In this document: piece after piece, positions 56,938-64,000 of the stretch | How positions within the stretch are numbered: position 1 is the stretch's first letter | Layout of the letters: each line of letters opens with the position of its first letter | DNA from: Turnera subulata | Lineage: Eukaryota; Streptophyta; Magnoliopsida; Malpighiales; Passifloraceae | Assembly (NCBI GenBank): GCA_028386065.3 | Contig: JAKUCV010003363.1 | Span: forward strand, 62,001-126,000 | DNA length: 64,000 bases | Direction: 5' to 3' | Program-made: the position numbers and the translations under genes | Notes under the pieces: generated by a model | Told to the model about the DNA's origin: nothing | The model's input: the letters and a program-made list of their open reading frames with translations, nothing else | Databases searched by the model: none

Positions 56938-57437
56938 GTTGATATGTGTGCTAATTCTAAACCAATTGTTGCTAGTGTGGAATTGAGTGATATGAAAGGC
57001 TCTGTCGGTGAAGTTTTTCACCCTAAGTTGCAGGAGTTGGCGTTCATTGGGTTTACTCTTGATCAGCTTGGGGCTTGGATTAGGCAATGTAACATGTATT
57101 TTGTTTTCTATTGTGTTCCTCAGTTTCTATCTGTGGAGATAACTACATTATGTTTAGGTGGCACGGTGGTGTGTGGTTATGGGGTTTTTGGCCGATAAAG
57201 AAGTGGCTCTGTGTAAGCACTGTTTTGTTAAAGAGAATGATTTTATTGTTGGTGCCATTAAAACTGTTCAAACAAAATAACACGTTAAGGGTGTACCATC
57301 TTGAGGAGTTAAAGTCCTTGTCTACTGTTATTAAATCACAATGTGAGGAAGAATATTACTTGAGGGGTGCTAGTTCCAGTAAGCAGTTCAGAAGGGCCAA
57401 TGATGCCAAGGCTGCATTTTCTTTGTTTGAGCAATAG
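56938..57437 (+). pseudogene. Unrecognised possible gene fragment
   Basis: Two adjacent plus-strand frames have more protein-like composition than their surroundings. 56938-57198 contains SKPIVASVELSDMKGSVGEVF and LQELAFIGFTLDQLGAWIRQ. 57111-57437 contains FRWHGGVWLWGF and LEELKSLSTVIKSQCEEEYY and ends in ...AFSLFEQ. A 'gttcctcag' acceptor-like site lies at 57122, but a donor pairing with it would make an intron of only about 35 bp. I do not recognise the family. It could be a captured host fragment, a degraded transposon ORF or chance. Confidence 0.3.
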
Positions 57438-58333
57438 TGTGTCACTAATTTGTATTGTTGTTGTTGTAAAAGTATGATTTGGAGCCTAAGTGTAAACCCC
57501 AGGTACTGATTATTTTAGAAATGGTAGAGCACAAAATTGAGTGTCATTGAGGGAGAAATTTATTTAAGAAAGGGGGTATAAGCTACAACTTTATTCAGTC
57601 TTCCTTTTACTATTGATGAAGGAACACTTGGGGGTTTTGGAGCAAAAAAAATCTCTATTGTTGTACGAGAATTTAATAAACTACAACAAAAAGGAATACG
57701 TTGGATTATCAAGAGCATTTTGAGAGTACTAAAATGTTGTTGATTGTGTCATAATGGTAGCTGACATATACCACTACATTATGCTATTCTAAAGGTGTTT
57801 GCAAGAACCAATGGGCTTTATTGATTGTCTATGCCCAATGAGTTTGGTTACATGGTAGGTTAGCAAGGACTAGGTAGTATATGTTAAATAATTGAATCAA
57901 CAGTTGAGAGTTGAGAGTTACTGCATAAGGATAATTGCTTATGATCATGCATCAACAACCAAGACTTAGCCGAATAAATTATAAACTTGGGTAGTAATTG
58001 TGTAAATCCTAATTCCTAGACTGCCTTACACTTTTAAAGAACTCAACATTAGATTAAGTTTGAAATTTTATTTCTTCTATTTGTATCCTAGTTGATATTG
58101 GCTATAATCATCCTCACAATTAATTTATCTAGAGTCTCATAAGTTGCGATCAACATAGTACATATTTTGTTTATCGTTGTGGGAACGACCGTGATTATAT
58201 TACTACAACAAGAGATTTTGTACCCTTGTAGTTTAAAATATTTGCGTGTTATTAATGGGTATAATTGTGTGTTGTGAGATTGCCAAGCTTATTGGAATAG
58301 CATCCATAGTTCGTTTTGGGTACATAAAGATTT
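57438..58333 (+). other. Unassigned, probably LTR region of an Athila-like element J
   Basis: No coding sequence. The part just before 58334 ('ttatcgttgtgggaacgacc', 'ttactacaacaagag') resembles the LTR end of Athila-like gypsy elements, whose primer site follows. I could not find the LTR start. Confidence 0.4.
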
Positions 58334-58351
58334 TTGGCGCAGTTTTTGGCG
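58334..58351 (+). other. Primer-binding-site candidate of element J
   Basis: TGGCGCAGTTTTTGGCG resembles the TGGCGCCGTTGCC primer site of Athila/Tat elements, with changes. Confidence 0.55.
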
Positions 58352-58486
58352 GTTTCGATGATAAATGGTGTTAATATTACTGAGAAAACAACTAATTTAC
58401 TATGGGTTTTAGTTTTTAATAATGCTTTTAGTTTAATCATTTTTTTTCTGTTTTTGATTCACTTGAAGTGTTCCCAAATTCAATCG

Positions 58487-59031
58487 ATGCCCAAGACCAA
58501 ACTCGGTAAACCATTGAGTCCAACTCTTGTATCGACCCGGAAATCAAGAAATCTTACACAGTCAGCTTCGCAAGGAACCAAAAGAACTGCAACCTGAGGA
58601 AGTCATAGTAAGTAAATTCATAGATGAGACATAAAGTATGTCAGAAAGAGCAAAAAAAACATTGTATGAATGCAAAATATCGAGTTTGGATATTGTGCAG
58701 TCAAGTGTCTCAAGACCGAAGATAAAACCGACAATTTCAAACTGAAGCACTTATTCATATAGTGCAACATGAAAAATTTGGAGGCTTGAATAATGAGGAT
58801 CTGAACAAGTATCTACAGACATTCACGAAGACTGTAATTTGATCAAGACTAATGGAGAAACTGAAAATGTGTATCAATTTCGTTTATTTCCGTTCTTTTT
58901 GCACGACAAGGCCAAGAAGTGGCATAAATCAGGAGCGGCTGGAACATAAAAGACGTGGGAGGAGCTGTCAAAGACTTTTCATGCCAAATATTACCTGCAT
59001 GATAAAGCAGCATGAACACAGACAAGGATTA
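58487..59031 (+). pseudogene. Gag of an Athila/Tat-type gypsy element (J), truncated
   Basis: ATG 58487 (MPKTKLGKPLSP) is a plausible start. From 58759 the retrotransposon gag core (PF03732 type) is readable: HEKFGGLNNEDLNKYLQTF, then after a frameshift near 58830 FRLFPFFLHDKAKKWHKSG and TWEELSKTFHAKYY. In-frame stops also occur near 58948 and 59012. The sequence ends at 59031 where another element's LTR begins. Orientation is opposite to E. Confidence 0.75.
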
Positions 59032-59163
59032 TAGTAAGGACCCGACCAAAAAATAATTTGATCCCTCGCTACATCAAAGGAGTCGCCACCCGAATTTTAT
59101 TATGGACAAAATTCAGGGAAAAACCTCGACATCCATTACCCACAGCAACCAGTCATAGCATTC
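59032..59163 (-). repeat. Tail of a second D-family LTR, cut by element E
   Basis: The inverse of this 132-bp stretch matches the last part of F's LTR ('gctatgactggttgttgtggg', 'tccctgaattttgtcc', 'ttttggtcgg'). The rest should lie beyond E, outside the window. E therefore inserted near this LTR's 3' end. Confidence 0.7.
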
Positions 59164-60602
59164 TGTGAATACCCGACCCAAAATCACTTGGGCCTATTCA
59201 CCTATTTCCTTACACCTTCTTCTTCGGGGCAATCCCATGTCAATGGAGTCGCCACCCAAATTTTATTATGGGCAAAATTTGGGAAAAACCTTCAGATGAC
59301 TCCTTTAGGCTACATGGTCATGGCAAACCAAAGACATGGGATCGGGAGTTCGTCACGGATGGGAAGGTGTTAAGCACCCATCCGTGTTGGGTCGAGACTT
59401 TGTGCAATTGATGAATGCAAATGTGCCTTGTGTAGGTGTGCATGTGTGGAAAACAAAAGAATGGGGAAGAAGAAGAAGATTTGGCTTGCATCCCGTTGTA
59501 AAACTGAGACTGCCTACGTACCCGGGTGACTGGGGTCAAAGCCACGTAGTTCTAAACATGGCATTAATCGGGCACTTACATCATCAATAGCATCATAATG
59601 TGATCATCAAGAATCAATCAAAAAGAATTATGTATTACCTCATGTAGCCCTCCTCTAGCTCCTTGCAATGGGTTGACTTGTACACCCACCTTCTTGCCAT
59701 TCCTAAGCTCATTGGTAGGTCTTCTTCTTGATTCCTCCTTACTAGACTACTGCTGATGCCTCCCACGAAATCTCACCAAAGTTTCTGCCTAAGAATGTAT
59801 TTCTTGACTTGGAGAGGTAGAGTTTCTCCAAGCACTCAAGGCTTATAGGTGTGTATGTGAGAAAAAAATGTGTGTCCCTTCAAATGTGTGTGATGGGTCC
59901 TATTTATAGTGTTCTGGGAAGCCTAGGGGCGTAGACTTGCTTAATGGTGAAGATTATGCCTGAAAATCTGGTCCAAAACCGCGTAGGATCGAATTAGAAA
60001 TAAAATAGAAGGAAATCGGGGCCGCTGCCGGTGGTCATCCGCTGGGTGACCACCAGTGTCGGCGGTCATGTGGGGATGTCTGCCAGAATCACTCAATTAC
60101 TTTATTATCACTCCCCCAAATCATTCCATAACAGATTAATTACACAATAACACCCATTCCACACTAAATCATACCAAAAACAATATTCCTACATAAATGA
60201 TGATTTAGCTCTGATTTTCGTAGCCTACAAGAAATGTGTTAATGGGCTGGATAAACTATGGAGAATTCATTTACTTGGACCTTTAAACCCATTTCTAACC
60301 AACAAAATAAATCATCTCAATATAATTGGGGTAAAAACAACTAAAGGAGCCCATGCAATGAAATGAAATGTATTTTAATGTAAATAAACCTTGTTATATG
60401 TTTTATCCTAAGATTAAATTAACTCATTAATCCTAAGGTTTAAGTGCACAAAGGTTTAAATTACCAAAATACATTAACTCTACTAAATTAAATTCTTATC
60501 ATGCCTTAACTCGAAATCAAATCATCTCATTAACTTCAAGTTTAAACATGTTTGGAATCTATTTTTGGTATAATGTTCGTGGGTCAAATGTGGGTGTTCA
60601 CA
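59164..60602 (-). repeat. 3' LTR of E
   Basis: Minus strand from TGTGAACACCCACATTTG (60602) to GGGTATTCACA (59164), 1439 bp, with inverted TGTGAAYACCC ends. The TATA box on the minus strand is at 59901-59908. Confidence 0.82.
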
Positions 60603-60616
60603 GATTCCCCTCGTTG
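60603..60616 (-). other. Polypurine tract of E
   Basis: Minus-strand CAACGAGGGGAATC lies immediately before the LTR; F has CCAACGAGGGGCTTC. Confidence 0.8.
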
Positions 60617-60722
60617 ATAAGTCCTTAGGAACTAAGGACGAAACAACATAAGAAAGGAACAACAAAATTTGAATGGTAGATGTGTGGTGTGTGTGCCAAG
60701 TTTTGGAGCATCCCATGCTCCT

Positions 60723-61034
60723 CTTCAGGAATCATCTCATCCTGAAGTTTTGAGGGACTGGCCCTCAGTTTCTGGGAATCTTTTCAGCCCAGATTTTCGG
60801 GAATCATCTCATCCCGAGGTGATAGAATCATCTCTTCTATCGGGTTGTTACCATCTCATCCTTATCAACTAGGTTTCGACTCGGGAATCATATCATCCAA
60901 AGTCTATGGTTTACGAGAATCATCTCATCCCGATGCAATAGAATCATCTCATCTATCGGGTCATTGATAGGGAATCATCTCATCCTTGTTAACTAGGTTT
61001 CGACATTCGCTCTCTAGGAATCATCTCATCCCGG
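60723..61034. repeat. Nine stem-loops with fixed loop ATCATCTCA and varying stems
   Basis: Plus strand: 60723-60747 CTTCAGGA/TCCTGAAG; 60771-60793 TCTGGG/CCCAGA (different loop); 60797-60817 TCGGGA/TCCCGA; 60821-60841 GATAGA/TCTATC; 60878-60904 GACTCGGGA/TCCAAAGTC (7 of 9 pairs); 60914-60932 CGAGA/TCCCG (4 of 5); 60938-60956 ATAGA/TCTAT; 60964-60992 TTGATAGGGA with TCCTTGTTAA (all ten pair if three G-T pairs are allowed); 61014-61034 CTAGGA/TCCCGG (partial). Most share the 9-base loop ATCATCTCA. They lie between E's LTR and its antisense ORF. Confidence 0.9.
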
Positions 61035-61330
61035 GGTTTGTGAGAATCAGGTCCTCGGCTTTGGTTCTGTGGGTACTGGGTACACGGCTTTTTTCTGGTT
61101 TCCTTATTGCGAGAACTGGGTTCCTGGCTTCTGACCTGTAATTCTCAAGCTCTGGTCATCTCAAGTTTGTAAGGGCTGGGCTCTTGGCTTACTGGTTTTC
61201 CTCATGTCTGGTTTTAATTATCTTTCGATCTAGATTCTCTCATGGTCTGCGGGAGCTGCGTCCCGGCTTTAGGTTGGGTTTTCTCATCTCTTGGTTCTTG
61301 CAAAACTGAGTTTTGGGTTTTAATTGGACT
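61035..61330. repeat. Second family of short hairpin units in E
   Basis: Units spaced 40-110 bp follow the pattern stem-tgg-stem then ..ggctt: GTAC/GTAC near 61074, GAAC/GTTC near 61113, GGGC/GCTC near 61173 (imperfect), GGGA/TCCC near 61251 and AAAAC/GTTTT near 61311. They are weaker than the preceding array. Confidence 0.55.
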
Positions 61331-61957
61331 CCCTCATCTCTCTTCTAGTTGGATTCACTCTTCTCTGGTTTTCTCTCATGTCTGGGCCCCCTCAGGTGCT
61401 AAGCTAGGTATGGCTTGGGTTATATTAATATCTTCGGCTCCCTCATCATCTCACAAGGTCTCTCATGGTTGAATTGTCTGGATCCCATGCCCCTAGGTCA
61501 ATCTACTTATGTGTGTTATGCCCCTCGAGACATACAAGCCGGAAGGTGGGGAGTGATGCCCCTAGTATCTTGTCAAGGTTTGAGAAGTTATGCACGCATG
61601 ATACAGTTCACATACAGACATTTATTGTTACAAATTCAAGCAAAAGCAAACAGGTGCCCTTTATCTCAGTCAACAGTTTGACCCTAGCAAACGGGTCTAA
61701 TTTTTCTTTTCCTTTGTTCCCTTTATTTTTTTCCCATATCTTCTCCCTTTCTCCCCCAATTTTTTTGGATTTTTATGAAATTTTTTGGGTGGGCCCGCTT
61801 TATTGACCTGGCGGTCATGTGGTTGAAGGACCACTGGCAGTGGCGGTCTTCACGACATGACCGCCGGTGGTGGCGGTTATGTCCCCCTGGAAATTTCCTT
61901 TTTGGTTTTCAGGCCGGGGCTTTAGGGTTTTCACGAATTTCACCGACCTTGGAATGA

Positions 61958-61965
61958 TATAAATA
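61958..61965 (+). promoter_or_regulatory. TATA box ahead of the opposite-strand ORF
   Basis: TATAAATA sits 67 bp before ATG 62032 on the strand opposite to element E, which would allow a start site near 61990 and a 40-bp leader. It differs in sequence context from the LTR TATA boxes. Confidence 0.5.
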
Positions 61966-62031
61966 AGACCTTGGGTACCCAGAGACATCTATAACTCGTC
62001 AGAATATCTTCCAAACACATTTGAGGTAGCC

Positions 62032-63316
62032 ATGAGTGGAGATTTTTGTGCGAAAGTGCTCTAGTGGATGAAGGATGTTCCCCATGCGCGTCACCTTGAT
62101 TTCAAGCTACCGGGGCTTTCTGCCTTATTCAACTTGGCCACAGTGAAGAATGACGAGGACTTGATTCGTGCTGCAGCTATGTTCTGGGACTATGACCGCC
62201 ATGTGTTTCGTTTTGGCCCTTCTATGGTGGAACTTTGCCCATTGGTGGATGATTTTTGTGCACTTTTTGAAACCCACTTGAAGGATGATGTTGCCATAGT
62301 TTCTCCTACTGCAGTGACTAAATCTATGGTTAGTGCCTTCCTATCCGTTACTGATGAGCAGATGGAATATTTGATAGGCAAGGATGCACATATGAATTTG
62401 TCACCACTAATTGATCAATACTTTGTTGACGTCGTGCTGCGTGGGTATCTGGAATGCAACGCTTCTTGCAAAGATAAGCATGAACATGCCTTAGCTCTTG
62501 TGATGGTGTGTGAATTCCTGCTGACAGGTCGCTCCGGTACCTGTTCCCTAAGTATAGGTGCACTGGTAGCCGAGCTGTTTAGTGGTCACAGCATAGTGCC
62601 TACTGTCTTAGGGGAAACTCTTGTTTGTTTAGACAACCTTACGACTTATCCTGATAAACCTTTGATGGGTTGTCCACTACTCCTCCAGGTATTACCTCTA
62701 GCTTTCATGCGTCTTTGGAATTCATCTTCTTCCCCTCTTTTCTTTTGAATCTATTTCTTTGTAAATGTGGCTGTGCGATCTTCTCAAATTGATCCATCCT
62801 CCAAGATCTGGTTTGTATACTTCAGGGGAATACCATGAACGAGTCTCTTCCTTTACCCCTTCTTCTGTAAAGTACTGGGTGGCGTTCATGAAGCACTTAG
62901 AGGAATATCAAGTCATGTGGTACTATCCTTGGTTTGGGATGCAAGAGGTGATTGTCCACACAGCTGGTCAAAAGGTTGTAGTGCTCTCAGGGATTCTTTG
63001 GACTACCTTTTACTATCCATCCAGGGTAGTCAGGCAATTTGGGCATGACCAGATAATTCCTCCCCTTTCCTGCTCGCCTCTTAACAGGTTAATAGATGGG
63101 CACACCATAAAGCTTCTGCAAGGGTACTGGAGTCTTCCCACAAAGATGAAGATTTGCAACATCGCCAATCCCTCTTCTTCCATGAATCATCAAAGGTGGT
63201 TGAAGAGGAGTGTGGGTGAGGTTGAACGAATCCTCTCCGGGTATAGAGATAGACTCTTGGGATCGAATGTTGGCCAGAAGCCTGAGTCCGCTAGTGATTA
63301 TGAGGAAGACGCTTAG
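62032..63316 (+). pseudogene. Antisense extra ORF of E, plant-mobile-domain-like, with one predicted intron
   Basis: ATG 62032 opens MSGDFCAKVL, then TAG at 62062, then an open frame to a CAG/GT donor at 62688. A predicted 76-nt phase-0 intron (62689-62764) has a T-rich end but finishes in AA, not AG. Exon 2 runs from 62765 (MWLCDLLKLI) to the stop at 63316. The total is about 402 residues. Features such as AAAMFWDYDRHVFRFG, ELCPLVDDFCALF, WYYPWFGMQEVI and VRQFGHDQIIP recall the DUF7745/plant-mobile-domain proteins that occur alone and as extra ORFs in Tat-type elements. This assignment is from memory of motifs, not a search. An AATAAA lies at 63372. It converges on the integrase gene. One stop and a lost acceptor suggest it is dead here. 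Confidence 0.65.
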
Positions 63317-63371
63317 ACGTACTTAGATGTTTTGCTTAGATGAGTATTTATGACATGTATAATGCATGCAA

Positions 63372-63377
63372 AATAAA
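63372..63377 (+). terminator. Polyadenylation-type signal of the antisense ORF
   Basis: AATAAA lies 56 bp after the ORF stop and upstream of the convergent integrase end. Confidence 0.45.
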
Positions 63378-63530
63378 CAAGTGAATGAACTTTCATTTCT
63401 TTTCTGTCAACCTTTGGTTTTTATTAATAAAGTGACCGGACCCAAGTTGGGCTTCCAACGTATCCTTGGCTCATCATTACTTTTTTTTTTCTTTTTTCAA
63501 GCGCAAGGAATCAGGTCTACGTAGTTCTTT

Positions 63531-64000
63531 TTACATCGATTCAGAATACACATAATATTTCTTCAACTGATCTAGATTGACTGGCTCTCGAAGCTCGTTC
63601 CCATCCAAATCTCTGACTCTTGTTGTCCCCTTTGGTAGGATCTCCTTGATGATGTAAGGCCCAATCCATCTAGCCTTGAATTTGCCCCTAGGGTCGTGCA
63701 CTGGTTGTCTCACTTCTTTTAGCACCAAATCCCCTTCCTTCAGTCCTCTTTCCTTGACTCTTTTGTTGGAAGCCCGAGCAATTCTCCTTTGGTATCCCTG
63801 CACATGATATAAGGCAGACAGTCTCTTTTCTTCCAGCAATGCCAATTGATCAAGCCTTTCTTCCTCCCATTCTGTTTCAGGAAGCTTGCTTTCCCGGACC
63901 ATCCTCAATGATTGCACTTCGAGTTCTACAGGCAGCACGGCTTCCATGCCATACACTAAGGAGTATGGAGTTCCACCCGTGGAGGATCTAATGGAGGTCC
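63531..64000 (-). CDS. Integrase C-terminal part of gypsy element E (partial)
   Basis: The minus-strand frame is open from the window edge to a stop at 63531, about 155 codons. It contains the gypsy integrase motif STGGTPYSLVYGMEAVLPVE and the helical ERLDQLALLEEKRLSALYHVQGYQRRIARASNKRV. The C-terminal barrel follows, with GDLVLKEVRQP, GKFKARWIGPYIIKEILPKG and LDGNELREPVNLDQLKKYYV. This form, without a chromodomain, is typical of the Tat/Athila group. The catalytic core lies outside the window. The visible part has no stops. Integrase inserts the element's cDNA. Confidence 0.9.
   Translation of the reverse strand, partial: TSIRSSTGGTPYSLVYGMEAVLPVELEVQSLRMVRESKLPETEWEEERLDQLALLEEKRLSALYHVQGYQRRIARASNKRVKERGLKEGDLVLKEVRQPVHDPRGKFKARWIGPYIIKEILPKGTTRVRDLDGNELREPVNLDQLKKYYVYSESM

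Larger units (their letters stand above)
59164..64000 (-). mobile_element. Ty3/gypsy element E (Tat-like), 3' half
   Basis: On the minus strand from the window edge: integrase C-terminus (to 63531), a region holding an opposite-strand ORF (62032-63316), hairpin arrays (60723-61330), polypurine tract, and 3' LTR 59164-60602. Integrase sequence, a long region between pol and LTR, and an extra antisense ORF there are traits reported for the Tat lineage. LTR and polypurine tract are of the same family as F and G. Positions 61331-61957 hold only CTC/TTGG-rich noncoding DNA. The 5' half is outside the window. Confidence 0.85.

Noticed and set aside
59239..59260. TGGCGACTCC on the minus strand as a primer-binding site
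   Set aside because: It resembles a gypsy primer site, but terminal inverted repeats and the TSDs of F and G place it inside the LTR; its role is unclear.
54377..59590. Similar open frames around 54377-54634, 59188-59373 and 59336-59590
   Set aside because: They are chance frames in homologous segments of LTRs G and E, on the strand opposite to the LTR promoter.
62190..62563. Minus-strand frames of 63-71 residues
   Set aside because: They are shadows of exon 1 of the antisense ORF.

Overview
The window is a gene-poor, repeat-dense stretch of a flowering-plant nuclear genome. The evidence is plant-type Ty1/copia (Sirevirus-like) and Ty3/gypsy (Tat/Athila-like and long-LTR) retroelements, Mutator-like MITEs, a satellite array, AT-rich intergenic DNA and a 738-base assembly gap. 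I see no intact host protein-coding gene, rRNA or tRNA gene. Almost all coding capacity is decayed transposon protein.

Layout. 1-4167: noncoding tail and 3' LTR of element I (+). 4168-5932: truncated LTR T1 (-). 6106-8955: related solo LTR T2 (-) with target-site duplication (TSD) ATTAT. 8956-12405: AT-rich spacer, then a ~0.5-kb satellite carrying a Mutator-type MITE. 12406-19984: Sirevirus-type solo LTR K (-) that split the satellite; inside it sits L (13612-19596, -), a noncoding copia-like element with 240-bp LTRs. 19985-20400: satellite resumes.

21092-51504 is one Ty3/gypsy element, F (+), bounded by TSD CATGC and blown apart by later insertions. Sirevirus A (21299-39747, -, TSD ATTAA) lies in its 5' LTR. 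Copia element B (27190-35295, +, TSD TCTTC) lies inside A's integrase region. Sirevirus C (39923-49438, -) lies in F's interior and carries a MITE in its gag. A deletion fused F's 5' LTR to C's 3' LTR at 39920/39923. A and C both carry the extra 3' envelope-like ORF known from SIRE1-type elements.

51505-59031 holds unassigned repeat DNA, a minisatellite, a foldback element (H) split by solo LTR G (-, TSD CACTC, itself holding a MITE), a possible gene fragment and an Athila-like gag remnant. 59164-64000 is the 3' half of gypsy element E (-): integrase C-terminus, an opposite-strand ORF with its own TATA box and a predicted intron, a hairpin-rich stretch, polypurine tract and 3' LTR.

The most unusual theme is that unrelated elements each carry their own family of short palindromes in noncoding DNA. 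B has 15 copies of AACATCGATGTT spaced at multiples of about 10.4 bp. L has over 20 stem-loops with TTCNG-type loops and changing but complementary stems. E has about nine stem-loops with the fixed loop ATCATCTCA and changing stems. C has ATTTGGCT/AGCCAAAT hairpins. All pairings and identities were read by eye.
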